64,000 bases of DNA from Chitinophaga sancti (GCF_034087045.1 NZ_CP139247.1:6474001-6538000), one strand, 5' to 3'. Counted from the stretch's first letter, positions 16,261 through 25,134 are shown. Notes: generated by a model from the letters alone, not told the origin. A program made the numbers and translations.

Positions 16261-16956
16261 ATGAAACAAAATATGATCCTGCTACACGGCCTTTTTGGAC
16301 AATTGAGCAACTGGGATAGTGTTGTAAAAGAATTCAGCGCATCTTACAACATCCATGTCCCTGCCCTGCCTATTTATAATACACCAAAGGAAGAACCACT
16401 ATTATATTTACTTGAATTCCTTGAAAGCTTTATAACCGAAAATAACCTGAATGACTTCATACTTGTCGGCAATTCCCTTGGCGGACATATAGCTGTTTTA
16501 TACGCTGCACGTCATAAAGTAAAAAAACTCATTTTAACCGGTAGCTCTGGTTTGTATGAAAATACTACCATGGGTAGTTTCCCTAAAAGAAGTTCCGTTG
16601 CCTATATCAAAGCCAGGGTTGAATATACCTTTCACGATCCTGCTATCGCCACCGAAGCCCTCATCTCACAGGTGTTAAGCATTACAACTGATACCCAAAA
16701 ATGCCTGGGCGTGCTCCGGGTCGCTAAATCAGCACAACGACATTATGTAGCGGATCTTTTATCACAAATATCTGCGCCAACTTTATTAATTTGGGGCCGT
16801 GAAGATAGGATCACGCCTATCCATGTCGCCCATGAATTTGCCGGTATGATCCCTGATTCTAAATTAGTGGTCATTGATGAATGTGGTCATGCCCCCATGA
16901 TGGAGCAACCAGTTGCGTTTAATTTTGCATTGAAACAGTATTTAAGTAATTTGTAA
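16261..16956 (+). CDS. Alpha/beta-fold hydrolase
   Basis: A 231-residue hydrolase. I use the ATG at 16261; a GTG-type start 48 bases upstream would add an unconvincing hydrophobic stretch. Motifs are L-L-H-G-L-F-G (residues 7-13, oxyanion), G-N-S-L-G-G with nucleophile Ser72, W-G-R-E-D with Asp182 and E-C-G-H-A-P with His210. A complete triad, related to the MhpC/BioH-like esterases. Four bases separate it from the Crp-like gene, so the two are one operon. Confidence 0.87.
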   Translation: MKQNMILLHGLFGQLSNWDSVVKEFSASYNIHVPALPIYNTPKEEPLLYLLEFLESFITENNLNDFILVGNSLGGHIAVLYAARHKVKKLILTGSSGLYENTTMGSFPKRSSVAYIKARVEYTFHDPAIATEALISQVLSITTDTQKCLGVLRVAKSAQRHYVADLLSQISAPTLLIWGREDRITPIHVAHEFAGMIPDSKLVVIDECGHAPMMEQPVAFNFALKQYLSNL

Positions 16957-16960
16957 CAGT

Positions 16961-17563
16961 ATGTCTTTACCATCTTATTATCAAAGACTTATAAGGAAAT
17001 ATCCGCAGGTATCAGAAGAGGAGTGGCATTTGCTGGATCAACTGGCGACTGTTCGGCATATTAAAAAAGGTGAGCATTTCCTGCGGGTGGGAAAAGTAGC
17101 GCGGAATGCAGCGTTTATTTTATCTGGTCATTTTAAATATAGTTTTATTGGGGAGGATGATAGTGAGAAAATTCTGAAATTCGGTTTTACAGATGATTTT
17201 CTGACTAACTGTCAAAGCTTCAATAATAATAAGCCATCTTATATGAACATCACCGCGTTGGAAGATGCGGTTATTTTAAGGTTCAATATTAATAATGTCC
17301 GCCCTTTATATGATCTTCATTGCAGTATTTTACATGTCAATATCCAAGTGTACCAGGATATTATGGAAGAGCAGGCGGAGCATCAGTATATACCCTCTTT
17401 AAAAAGTCCATTGGAGCGGTACCGGTTTTTAATTCGGAATCGGCCTCTGATTATTCAGCACATATCTTTAACGAATATCGCGCGATATTTGTATACGAGC
17501 AGAGAAGCGCTGAGCAGGGCAAGGGTGATGATGACGAAAAATTTAGGTGGGTCGTTCAGGTAA
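16961..17563 (+). CDS. Crp/Fnr family regulator
   Basis: A 200-residue protein with an N-terminal cyclic-nucleotide-binding-like beta-roll (about 25-120; includes K-K-G-E-H-F-L-R-V-G) and a C-terminal winged helix (about 145-195; I-S-L-T-N-I-A-R-Y-L-Y-T-S-R-E-A-L-S-R-A-R). The cAMP phosphate-binding Arg-Ser pair is not evident, as in many Bacteroidota Crp-like proteins. Co-transcribed with the hydrolase. Confidence 0.88.
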   Translation: MSLPSYYQRLIRKYPQVSEEEWHLLDQLATVRHIKKGEHFLRVGKVARNAAFILSGHFKYSFIGEDDSEKILKFGFTDDFLTNCQSFNNNKPSYMNITALEDAVILRFNINNVRPLYDLHCSILHVNIQVYQDIMEEQAEHQYIPSLKSPLERYRFLIRNRPLIIQHISLTNIARYLYTSREALSRARVMMTKNLGGSFR

Positions 17564-17603
17564 CACCGATTGGCTGTTAGATAAGACCTTTCAAATATAC
17601 AAA

Positions 17604-18515
17604 TTAATGGAAGGTTGCCCTAAACGCCAACGGCGATTGATTCGTTTTTGTTTTAAAGAGTTTACTAAATGACTGCAGGTGCTCAAACCCTAATTCATAA
17701 GCGATCTCACTGACAGACAAATTTGTAGTAGATAATTTCTCCTTCGCCTTTTCAATTAATTTTTCGTGGATGTGCTGCTGGGTATTTTGTCCTGTCAACA
17801 CTCTCAGCAAGCTACTTAAATATTTCGGAGACAAATTCAGCGCCTGCGCCACATACGTCACTGTTGGTAACCCTTGGGAGCTATTGAAATAATCATTTAA
17901 TAACTGCTCTAATCGTTCCAGTACCTGGTGGTTTTCTTTCTCCCTGGTAATGAATTGACGATGATAATACCGATCTCCATAACTCAATAGCGTAGCAATA
18001 TGCGCTACAATAATCGTCTTGCTAAACTGATCGATATTAGATTTACATTCCTGTTGAATATTTTTCAGGATCCCCACAAGCGTCTCCTCTTCTTTTTCAG
18101 AAAGAAACAAAGCCTCCCTTACTGTATAATCCCAAAAATCATATTGCTTTACGATCTTTGCCAATGGCGTATTCCATAGAAAATCGGGGTGGATCAATAA
18201 TAGCCACCCCGATTGTTTAATACCTTCATTATCTTCTTCCACCGTAAAACTCAATACCTGATTAGGTGCTACAAAAGACATCACGCCCTCATCAAAGTCA
18301 TATGCCTGTTGCCCATATTTCAGTTTTACCTTTTTGGACCCCACTACCTTTTTCAGACCAATACAATAAAATTCATACAGCCAGCTCATATTCTCTGTCA
18401 TATCAATATGTCCAGCCGATTCCACCTCAAACACACTGATCAAAGGATGATCAGGTTTAGGCATTTGCCTGAACTGCTGAAATTCACTGATTGTTCTGAA
18501 ACGCTTTACTTGCAT
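17604..18515 (-). CDS. AraC family transcriptional regulator
   Basis: A 303-residue AraC protein. The N-terminal part (to about 175) resembles the cupin-like sensor of the family; the C-terminal double HTH (about 200-300) reads L-S-V-S-E-I-A-Y-E-L-G-F-E-H-L-Q-S-F-S-K-L-F and ends S-P-L-A-F-R. It lies just downstream of, and on the same strand as, an oxidoreductase gene and probably controls it through the direct repeats at 19571-19609. Confidence 0.9.
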   Translation of the reverse strand: MQVKRFRTISEFQQFRQMPKPDHPLISVFEVESAGHIDMTENMSWLYEFYCIGLKKVVGSKKVKLKYGQQAYDFDEGVMSFVAPNQVLSFTVEEDNEGIKQSGWLLLIHPDFLWNTPLAKIVKQYDFWDYTVREALFLSEKEEETLVGILKNIQQECKSNIDQFSKTIIVAHIATLLSYGDRYYHRQFITREKENHQVLERLEQLLNDYFNSSQGLPTVTYVAQALNLSPKYLSSLLRVLTGQNTQQHIHEKLIEKAKEKLSTTNLSVSEIAYELGFEHLQSFSKLFKTKTNQSPLAFRATFH

Positions 18516-18554
18516 TAGATTTCATTTACCTGCATTCATTTTCCTTTACATTCA

Positions 18555-19526
18555 TTAGTTTTCTTTCGCCACTTCCAATACCAATTTCCCACGTACATGT
18601 TTTTTTTCGCTCTCACGGTGTGCAGCAGCCACTTCGGCTAATGGATAGACTTTGCTCACGACCGCTTTTACTTTACCTTCTTCAATCAGGGCTGTCGTAC
18701 CATGTAGTGAGGAAGTATAACTGATACTCCCGCCACCGACCATTGTACCGATAGCATTCTTTGCTGCCAGTACCTGCAAGAGTGCTGCTGGAAATGGGCT
18801 ATCCAACTGAGAGCAAACAAAGATACCGCCGTCTTTTAATACCTCGGCCGACTTCATCCTTACACTTTGATCACGCACAGGAGAGGCATTAAATACCAGA
18901 TCGATGTCGTGTAATAGTTCCTCAAAATGCTGGGTGTTATAATCGATAACTTCATCTGCACCCAATTCTTTTAAAAAGTCAAAATTATGAGCAGAAGCCG
19001 TGCCGATCACATAAGCCCCTTTGGCTTTAGCAAACTGTACTGCCAGGTTACCTACTCCGCCTGCAGCGCCATGTATCAAAACACGCTGTCCGGGTTGTAC
19101 ATGGCCTAAATCAACAATCGCATTCCAGGCGATGAGTGCGCAGGAAGGCAGGGCGCCGGCTTCATTAAAAGTGATGTTGTGGGGCATGGGCGCAAACTGG
19201 GTGGCTTTAGCAGCGAGGTATTCTGCGTAGCCGCCATCTCCGGGAAAATTTGGAACACCATATACTTTATTGCCCGGTTTGAAATCTTTTACATCTGCAC
19301 CTATTGCTTCGACAATACCAGAAGCATCCAGCCCTAATCCCATTGGTAGTTTTAAGAGTGGTCTTAATAAATCATTGCCTCCCTGGCGAATGATATAATC
19401 TGCAGGGTTAACACTGGTAGCATAAACTTTTAACAAAATTTCATCTGCCGCTGGCAGGGGTTTGGGTACTTCTTCTAATTGCATTACTTCCGGACCTCCA
19501 AATTCATGAATTCTGATTGCTTTCAT
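18555..19526 (-). CDS. NADP-dependent quinone oxidoreductase-like alcohol dehydrogenase
   Basis: A 323-residue zinc-independent MDR enzyme. The N-terminal GroES-like domain has I-H-E-F-G-G-P-E-V-M and G-L-D-A-S-G-I-V; the Rossmann motif A-A-G-G-V-G-N-L-A-V-Q is near residues 154-164, followed by K-G-A-Y-V-I-G-T-A-S, which favours NADPH. No structural zinc cysteines. It should reduce quinones or enones. Flanked by two AraC genes on the same strand. Confidence 0.9.
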   Translation of the reverse strand: MKAIRIHEFGGPEVMQLEEVPKPLPAADEILLKVYATSVNPADYIIRQGGNDLLRPLLKLPMGLGLDASGIVEAIGADVKDFKPGNKVYGVPNFPGDGGYAEYLAAKATQFAPMPHNITFNEAGALPSCALIAWNAIVDLGHVQPGQRVLIHGAAGGVGNLAVQFAKAKGAYVIGTASAHNFDFLKELGADEVIDYNTQHFEELLHDIDLVFNASPVRDQSVRMKSAEVLKDGGIFVCSQLDSPFPAALLQVLAAKNAIGTMVGGGSISYTSSLHGTTALIEEGKVKAVVSKVYPLAEVAAAHRESEKKHVRGKLVLEVAKEN

Positions 19527-19570
19527 AGTATTTCTTTTATAGCAAAAGTCATTGAAATATGGAAATCTGG

Positions 19571-19609
19571 TTTAGTCGAAAGACAGGTTGTTTTAGTCGA
19601 AATACAGGT
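19571..19609 (-). promoter_or_regulatory. Direct-repeat operator, likely for an AraC regulator
   Basis: tttagtcgaaagacaggt (19571-19588) and tttagtcgaaatacaggt (19592-19609) match at 17 of 18 positions and are 21 bp apart, two helical turns. They lie 45-83 bases upstream of the oxidoreductase start (19526, reverse strand). AraC proteins bind such in-phase direct repeats. Confidence 0.65.
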
Positions 19610-19666
19610 ATGGAATTTTTATTAAACGTTCCTTGAAAACAGCACTACACTATTTTCAGTTTAAAG

Positions 19667-19731
19667 TTACGTTCGATCCCGTAACCTGTTCCCGAAATAT
19701 CTGCGCCGTCGTACCCGTTTCCTTCAAAATA
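19667..19731 (-). pseudogene. Relic of an AraC gene 3' end
   Basis: The reverse strand reads L-K-E-T-G-T-T-A-Q-I-F-R-E-Q-V-T-G-S-N-V then TAA. This aligns with the adjacent AraC protein's final L-K-E-M-G-M-T-A-L-T-F-R-K-R-F-R-D-R-T, and the bases are clearly homologous. It starts 12 bases beyond the intact gene's stop codon; only the tail of the paralogue is left. Confidence 0.65.
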
Positions 19732-19742
19732 ACTACACTTAG

Positions 19743-20600
19743 CTACGTTCTATCCCTAAACCTTTTCCGAAATGTCAATGCCGTCATACCCATTTCCTTC
19801 AGAAAAATATGGGAAAAATAAGAATGATTTTCAAACCCCAGCTCCCCGGCTATCTGCTTTACATTCAAATCCGTAAAGTATAACAGGCGCTTAGCTTCCG
19901 TTACAACCTTGTATTTTATCCAGAATGAAACAGTTGAACCGGTGATCTTTTTTAACGCCTCATTCAGATATGGCTCCGAAATATGGAGCATCTCTGCATA
20001 GTCAGCCGGACTTTTATATTTAATAACATTTTCGCTCAACAGTTTTTTAAACTCCATAGATAATATCGCAGGTCTAGAATTATCCGATATTATTGTTGAA
20101 GAATGCTGAATAGCGCTGGCCGCCATTTCAAAGAAAGTGCGCAGCAATGCATGCAACACTTTTTGTTGAAGAGCAGGTGTTTTACGATGCAAAATACCCA
20201 GCAATAAATCAAAATCCATTATCTCCTCCGGCGTTAAAGTGATCGGTTCATGCTGTCCGGCCCAGCTTTCGATCAGGTTCCTGCATGCAGGATCTACCAA
20301 AGCAGGATCTGCGGCCAGGTACCACCCTTTTGCTTTTTTCGATTTGATGCGATAATGAATTTGTTCCGGCAGGATATAATAGAGTGAATTAGGCCCTACC
20401 TTCTTTTCCTCAAAATCCACCACTGTAGAACCCGAGCCTTCTACAATGATAAAAAATATATAGTGGTCATCCCGGTGTGCTCCTAAATCCATGGATTGCC
20501 TGCGATGAGCTTCATCCTCATCCTTTTCCGGGAGGAAGGGCTTCAGCACAAATCCCAGGTTGCTTCTATCCTGTAATTTACTTATTGGAACACTGTTCAT
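19743..20600 (-). CDS. AraC family transcriptional regulator
   Basis: A 285-residue AraC protein. The N-terminal cupin (about 30-100) includes D-D-H-Y-I-F-F-I-I-V-E-G-S-G and the L-P-E-Q-I-H motif; the C-terminal HTH (about 185-283) ends L-N-V-K-Q-I-A-G-E-L-G-F-E-N-H-S-Y-F-S-H-I-F. Fifteen bases separate its start (20600) from the amidohydrolase stop upstream in the same direction, so they are probably co-transcribed. A relic of a paralogue's tail follows its stop codon. Confidence 0.9.
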   Translation of the reverse strand: MNSVPISKLQDRSNLGFVLKPFLPEKDEDEAHRRQSMDLGAHRDDHYIFFIIVEGSGSTVVDFEEKKVGPNSLYYILPEQIHYRIKSKKAKGWYLAADPALVDPACRNLIESWAGQHEPITLTPEEIMDFDLLLGILHRKTPALQQKVLHALLRTFFEMAASAIQHSSTIISDNSRPAILSMEFKKLLSENVIKYKSPADYAEMLHISEPYLNEALKKITGSTVSFWIKYKVVTEAKRLLYFTDLNVKQIAGELGFENHSYFSHIFLKEMGMTALTFRKRFRDRT

Positions 20601-20614
20601 ACCCCAAAAATAGC

Positions 20615-21556
20615 CTATTTAAGTCGCAGTATCCTGTCGGCATTTCCATGGGCAATTTTGGCGATCTGTTCTGAAGGTAGCTGGATGTTGTGCAGGAAAT
20701 CGATCCCCATCTGGTTCGTGCTGAAAGGGTAATCGATAGAGAACAGGATATTATCTATGCCAATGGTATCTATGGCCAGCTGGAGTTGGGGTTGTGTAAA
20801 GATACCGCTGGTAGTGATAAAGAGTTGTTCTTTGAAGGTTTCGATCAGCGAGCGTTTACCCTGTTTAAAAATACCATTCATCCTTGTCCACATCATCGGC
20901 AGCATTTCACCCATATGGCCTATGATGATCTTCAGATCAGGGTATTTGTCAAAAATGCCGGCGGCAAATAGACGGAGTACATGAATCGCAGTTTCTGAGT
21001 GCCATCCCCAGCCGTAGCAGGCAATTGCTTCATTGGGACCGGTGGTGTCGCCAACATTGCTGTAATAAGCATCGATCACTGCCTGTGGGGGTACACCAGG
21101 GTGAATATAAAGGGGAACATGCATTTGCTGCGCTCTTTCGAATACAGGGGCAAATTTAGGCGCATCCAGGAACTCTCCGAGAATGGTGCCCTTGATCATG
21201 GCACCCTGAAAACCATGCGTTTTTACGGTACGTTCCAGCTCATCAGCAGCGGCTGCCGGTGTGGTCATGGGCAGGAGGGCAAATGCGGTGAATGATTCCC
21301 AGTGGTCTTTCATTCTTTCAGCCAGCAGATCATTGTATTTGGTGGCAAAGGCGGGTGCTTCGCTATCATGCAGGGAGTATACATCTGTATTTTCTACGGA
21401 AAGCACCTGCATGGTTATACCGGTTGCCTGCATGGAACTAAGGCGTTCGCCAGTAATGTCTGCCAGTTTTTCCTGCATATGCCGGGCGGCGGCCGTTGAT
21501 TTCGATATTGATAATTCCGGGAAAGAGACGTGCTCTTCTATAGTTACTATTCTCAT
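20615..21556 (-). CDS. Amidohydrolase-2 family metal-dependent hydrolase/decarboxylase
   Basis: A 313-residue TIM-barrel protein of the amidohydrolase-related family that includes 2,3-dihydroxybenzoate and gamma-resorcylate decarboxylases. The start I-E-E-H-V-S-F-P-E-L has the E-x-H metal motif (Glu7, His9); further ligands are in Y-I-H-P-G-V-P-P, I-I-G-H-M-G-E-M-L-P and S-I-D-Y-P-F. Substrate unknown, likely a small aromatic acid. No signal peptide. Confidence 0.87.
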   Translation of the reverse strand: MRIVTIEEHVSFPELSISKSTAAARHMQEKLADITGERLSSMQATGITMQVLSVENTDVYSLHDSEAPAFATKYNDLLAERMKDHWESFTAFALLPMTTPAAAADELERTVKTHGFQGAMIKGTILGEFLDAPKFAPVFERAQQMHVPLYIHPGVPPQAVIDAYYSNVGDTTGPNEAIACYGWGWHSETAIHVLRLFAAGIFDKYPDLKIIIGHMGEMLPMMWTRMNGIFKQGKRSLIETFKEQLFITTSGIFTQPQLQLAIDTIGIDNILFSIDYPFSTNQMGIDFLHNIQLPSEQIAKIAHGNADRILRLK

Positions 21557-21715
21557 GTCATTGGTTTTAAATCAATGCAAAGAGAGCAAAGTCTGTGCGG
21601 GATATCAATAAAGAGATTGGGGTAATGATAGCAGAATTTGGGGTAACAGCGTTTTAGGTCATAGGTGATAGCCTTTAGGTAATGAGCAATAGCTATCATG
21701 GCATGAGAGTAGGCT

Positions 21716-21952
21716 TCAGGGCATGCGTAACAGCCTGAGGGCATGGGTAATAGCCTTCAGTTCATGAGTAAAAGCCTTTAGATTATAAGTAAAAGCTTTC
21801 AGGTAATGAGTAATAGCCTTTAGATCATAAAACACCTGAAGGCTATCTATCTTAAAACTAAAAGCCTTTAGATCATAAGTAAAAGCTTTCAGGTAATGAG
21901 CAATAGCCTTCAGGTCATAAAACACCTGAAGGCTATCTATCTTAAAATCCAT
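21716..21952 (-). repeat. Minisatellite of 21-bp units in a 90-bp higher-order repeat
   Basis: Two 90-bp copies (about 21768-21857 and 21858-21947) are built from 21-bp units; a degenerate tail runs to about 21650. Each copy ends (plus strand) in acctgaaggctatctatcttaaaa-type sequence; the second copy's last bases are the 3' end of the SDR gene, with a perfect 13-bp inverted repeat at 21903-21936. On the reverse strand an ATG at 21952, overlapping the SDR stop by 11 bases, opens a 78-codon frame of heptads such as Y-D-L-K-A-F-T-H-Y-L-K-A-F. Translation is unproven. The rest of the 385-bp gap (21557-21715) holds only decayed units. Confidence 0.8.
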
Positions 21953-22706
21953 AAATCCCGCCGGAAACGGCCAACTTCTCTCCCGTTACCCACGCTGCCT
22001 CATCTGATGCCAGAAACACCGCCGCCTTTGCAATATCGTCCGGTTGTCCCATACGACCCAGTGGGGTATTTGCCACTAATTTCTTTTCAAAATCGCTGCC
22101 AATCACCCCTGAAGTATGTGTGCCTTCTGTTTCTACAGTACCTGGCAACAGCGAGTTGATACGCACATTCTTTCCACCCAGCTCTTTTGACAATGCCACT
22201 GTAATAGCATCTAACGCCGCTTTGGAGGCAGAATACACAGATCCTGTCGCCATCGGTGTTCTGGCCGCACCAGAGCTAACATTGATGATGTTGCCCCCTT
22301 TCTCTCCAAACAGTTTCAATGCACCCTGAATGGTGAGAATAGAACCCCAAACATTAATATTGAATTGCTGATGAAAGGCGGTTGCCGTTACCTGCTCAAT
22401 CGGTTCCCACTGATAAATACCTGCATTGTTTACCAATATATCCAGTGTACCGAAAGCCTGCTTTGTCTCTTCAAAGAGCCTGTTTACATCCGCTTCATTT
22501 GCTACATCGCCCTGTACAGCAATAGCAGTACCACCGTTATCTGTGATGGTTTTTACTACCTTCTCCGCTCCTTCTTTGCTGGATGCATAATTGACAACCA
22601 CCTTTGCGCCTTCTGCTGCAAAATGTTTAGCAATTGCTGCTCCTATTCCTTTTGATGCGCCTGTTACGATCGCTACTTTGTTCTCTAGTTTCATTTTGTT
22701 GATCAT
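21942..22706 (-). CDS. Short-chain dehydrogenase/reductase
   Basis: A 254-residue classical SDR: T-G-A-S-K-G-I-G at about 15-22, N-N-A-G-I near 91-95, catalytic Ser in N-V-S-S-G-A-A, and Y-S-A-S-K (Tyr and Lys) near 160. It resembles the glucose-1-dehydrogenase/FabG-like group; cofactor probably NADP (basic residues after strand 2). Start at 22706, or at the ATG 12 bases in. Divergent from an HxlR regulator with an obvious operator in between, so likely an electrophile-responsive reductase. Confidence 0.9.
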   Translation of the reverse strand: MINKMKLENKVAIVTGASKGIGAAIAKHFAAEGAKVVVNYASSKEGAEKVVKTITDNGGTAIAVQGDVANEADVNRLFEETKQAFGTLDILVNNAGIYQWEPIEQVTATAFHQQFNINVWGSILTIQGALKLFGEKGGNIINVSSGAARTPMATGSVYSASKAALDAITVALSKELGGKNVRINSLLPGTVETEGTHTSGVIGSDFEKKLVANTPLGRMGQPDDIAKAAVFLASDEAAWVTGEKLAVSGGIYGF

Positions 22707-22720
22707 TTAATGCTGAGATA

Positions 22721-22728
22721 CAAAACTA
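22721..22728 (-). promoter_or_regulatory. -7 element (TAGTTTTG) of the SDR gene
   Basis: The reverse strand reads TAGTTTTG, fitting the Bacteroidota -7 consensus, 15 bases upstream of the SDR ATG at 22706. Confidence 0.5.
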
Positions 22729-22747
22729 ACGGATGCCAGTTTATTTT

Positions 22748-22762
22748 GGTAATTTTGTAACC
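22748..22762. promoter_or_regulatory. Putative HxlR operator and -7 element
   Basis: GGTAATTTTGTAACC is a near-palindrome; it contains TAATTTTG (22750-22757), a -7 element for the HxlR gene. Further GTAAC-type half-sites follow (about 22769-22786). It sits in the middle of the divergent SDR/HxlR region. Confidence 0.4.
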
Positions 22763-22801
22763 AAAAGTAACAGTAACCTGGAGGTAACAAAGTGACAAAT
22801 C

Positions 22802-23152
22802 ATGGATTGTACAAACTTAAAACGCGACCATAAAAAAGAGATGAGGGCCGTGCAGGATTCAATGGATGTGCTAAGCGGCAAATGGAAAATAACCATCCTC
22901 TCCTCTATCTGTTTTTATTCCAAAAGAAGGTTCTCAGATATCTTAGCTGATATAGGAGGGATCTCCAATAAAATGCTGAGCAAGGAACTAAAAGAACTGG
23001 AATTAAATAAGCTGATCAAACGAACGGTATTAGAGACACAACCGATCACTGTTCAATATGAATTAACTGAACATGGGTTGTCGTTAAAAACGATTATCGA
23101 AAACCTGACAGATTGGGGTATCAAACACCGGAAGGAGATTACCGGGAAGTAG
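22802..23152 (+). CDS. HxlR family transcriptional regulator
   Basis: A 116-residue winged-helix protein with the family order: N-terminal Cys (M-D-C-T-N, Cys3), D-V-L-S-G-K-W-K-I-T-I-L (about 23-34), R-R-F-S-D-I-L-A-D-I-G-G-I-S-N-K-M-L-S-K-E-L (about 42-63), then the wing. HxlR proteins often use a Cys to sense aldehydes or disulfide stress. Divergent from the SDR. Confidence 0.92.
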   Translation: MDCTNLKRDHKKEMRAVQDSMDVLSGKWKITILSSICFYSKRRFSDILADIGGISNKMLSKELKELELNKLIKRTVLETQPITVQYELTEHGLSLKTIIENLTDWGIKHRKEITGK

Positions 23153-23334
23153 TGTAGGTTCGCAAACTTTAAAAAATCACCCGGCAAAATAAGTATTCTC
23201 CGCTTAGTTACATATGTCGAAATTCCGGTAACCCTCCGAACCGATCCATATATTTTCAATTACTACATAAATCCCCGATTGAGCTACAACTGGCAATTCA
23301 CTTCTTTTGACCTTTGGAATATCAATTTCAAATT

Positions 23335-24093
23335 ATGGATAACACGAAAAGAATTGCCTTAATAACGGGCGCTAATCAGGGAGTTGGTTTCCAGGTTGCA
23401 AAAGAACTGGCGGCTCATGGTTATATTGTACTTGTCGGATCCCGCAATTACCAAAACGGGGAAACAGCCGCCCAATCAATCGGAGCAGGTGCGATTCCTA
23501 TCCAATTGGATGTGACGGATGCCGCTTCTATTCAGGCAGCAGCCAAACGTATTGAAAGTGAGTTTGGTCGTCTAGACCTGCTGGTGAATAATGCCGCTAT
23601 TTCACGTTCTGGAAGAAATGAGATCACGCTGGAGAATTATGCAGCAACATATGGTGTAAGCACAGTTTCTTTGGATGAGGTACGTGCCATCTGGGAGACA
23701 AATGTATTTGGTGCACTGGCGGTGTACCAGGCTATGCTGCCGTTGTTAAAGCATTCAAAAGATGCACGTATTGTGAATGTATCAAGCAGTGTTGGCTCGC
23801 TCACCTTAAATGCGGATCCTTCTTTTCCATACCGGAAAATGTTTAGCCCGGCTTATGCAGGGTCGAAGAGTGCATTCAACATCATGGCATTGTCAATGAT
23901 GATTGAGCACGAAAACGACGGTATCAAGGTGAATCTTGTATCACCTGAATTCACGAGTACCGCATTGAATAATTTTCAGGGCACTGAGACACTTGAAGAT
24001 GGATCACGTGAAGTGGTAAGGGTGGCTTTGTTTGGGCCTGATGACCCAGGTAGTACATTTACCCGGTGGGAAAATACTAACATCCCGTGGTAA
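23335..24093 (+). CDS. Short-chain dehydrogenase/reductase
   Basis: A 252-residue SDR; I start at the ATG at 23335 (an alternative start 21 bases earlier adds unrelated residues). Motifs: T-G-A-N-Q-G-V-G (about 10-17), N-N-A-A-I-S near 86-91, N-V-S-S-S-V-G-S, and the active-site Y-A-G-S-K near 177-181. It resembles carbonyl-reductase-like SDRs. The C-terminus carries a G-P-D-D-P-G-S-T segment. Alone on the plus strand, converging on the DODA-type dioxygenase. Confidence 0.9.
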   Translation: MDNTKRIALITGANQGVGFQVAKELAAHGYIVLVGSRNYQNGETAAQSIGAGAIPIQLDVTDAASIQAAAKRIESEFGRLDLLVNNAAISRSGRNEITLENYAATYGVSTVSLDEVRAIWETNVFGALAVYQAMLPLLKHSKDARIVNVSSSVGSLTLNADPSFPYRKMFSPAYAGSKSAFNIMALSMMIEHENDGIKVNLVSPEFTSTALNNFQGTETLEDGSREVVRVALFGPDDPGSTFTRWENTNIPW

Positions 24094-24101
24094 ACTATTT
24101 A

Positions 24102-24139
24102 TACCGGGTGGCGGACTTACCAAAGTGTGGCACCCGGTA
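24102..24139. terminator. Hairpin between convergent genes
   Basis: Nine-bp arms taccgggtg (24102-24110) and cacccggta (24131-24139) with a 20-base loop, between two convergent genes. No T-run is obvious. Confidence 0.45.
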
Positions 24140-24185
24140 ATCGTTCAATCCAGGTTTGGGTTGACGCCTGCTGAACCTGCAGCGA

Positions 24186-25034
24186 TCAACCGATCATAAA
24201 ACTACGTTCACTAAATGCAGGAAGCAAAGGTGGTTCTTCATAAAAATACCGGATCTCATCAGTTGCATCCGATAGTCCCAGGCTATATAATACAGGTACA
24301 AAATGATCTGGTGTAGGCGATGCCAGCTGGCCTAACTGGTGACTGGACTGGTACTGAATAATATGCTCAAACTTTCTTTCGTCTATTTGCTTCTTCAGCC
24401 AGGCATCGTATTCTTCCTCCCAGCCAAAAGGTGTCATATCATTCCGCTGCATTTTTGTTCTGACCAGTGAGAGGTTATGGATCAGTGATCCGCTACCAAT
24501 GATCAATACCCCTTTGTTGCGCAATGATTTCAGTTGCTGCCCAAGGGAATAGTGATATTCAGGCTTTGCATAATAGTCCAGGCTTAGTTCAAAGACAGGT
24601 ACGTCTGCATCTGGAAACAAATGCATCAGCATAGGCCATGCACCGTGATCCAATCCCCATTCAGCAGTTTCTTCTGCCTGTGGAATGGCCTTCTTTACTT
24701 CGCGGGCGATCTCTGGTGAACCTTTGGCTTTGTAATAGACTTTATAGTATTCTTCGGGAAACCCGTAGTAATCAAAAATTTGCGCCTGTTCTGCAGAATG
24801 ATTGACATAGGTGCCATTTGTACACCAGTGGGCAGAGATGACCAGCGCTGCTTTTACATCATAATTACTTTTCAGATCCTTTCCTAGATCGTACAATGCT
24901 TTCCAAAAAGGATGCTCATCCCGGCTCATTACAATGTTCATGGGGTTGCCATGAGACGTAAATAATACAGGCATCTTTTTGCTTTGTACTAAAAGATGGT
25001 CTGTGTAATTTTTTAGTGCGCTGATATTTTCCAT
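24186..25034 (-). CDS. ygiD: Extradiol ring-cleavage dioxygenase, YgiD/4,5-DOPA type
   Basis: A 282-residue LigB-superfamily protein. I start at the ATG at 25034; the 24 residues further upstream lack an ATG and do not match the family. The zinc ligands are in S-H-G-N-P (near residue 28), A-L-V-I-S-A-H-W-C, and W-G-L-D-H-G-A-W; the last His is in I-G-S-G-S-L-I-H-N-L. YgiD-like proteins act on DOPA or related catechols. No partner genes for pigment synthesis are nearby. Confidence 0.88.
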   Translation of the reverse strand: MENISALKNYTDHLLVQSKKMPVLFTSHGNPMNIVMSRDEHPFWKALYDLGKDLKSNYDVKAALVISAHWCTNGTYVNHSAEQAQIFDYYGFPEEYYKVYYKAKGSPEIAREVKKAIPQAEETAEWGLDHGAWPMLMHLFPDADVPVFELSLDYYAKPEYHYSLGQQLKSLRNKGVLIIGSGSLIHNLSLVRTKMQRNDMTPFGWEEEYDAWLKKQIDERKFEHIIQYQSSHQLGQLASPTPDHFVPVLYSLGLSDATDEIRYFYEEPPLLPAFSERSFMIG

Positions 25035-25134
25035 AGTAGATGCAAAATTAGTATCATCTACTATATATTCATCGCTACTTTCCAAAAGGAAAGCGGCTAC
25101 ATACAAGGTTATTTCTCATTAATAAGGAATGTTT

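Noticed and set aside
23153..23334. Small gene or RNA between HxlR and the SDR
   Set aside because: No ORF with family features and no clear hairpin; AT-rich spacer only.
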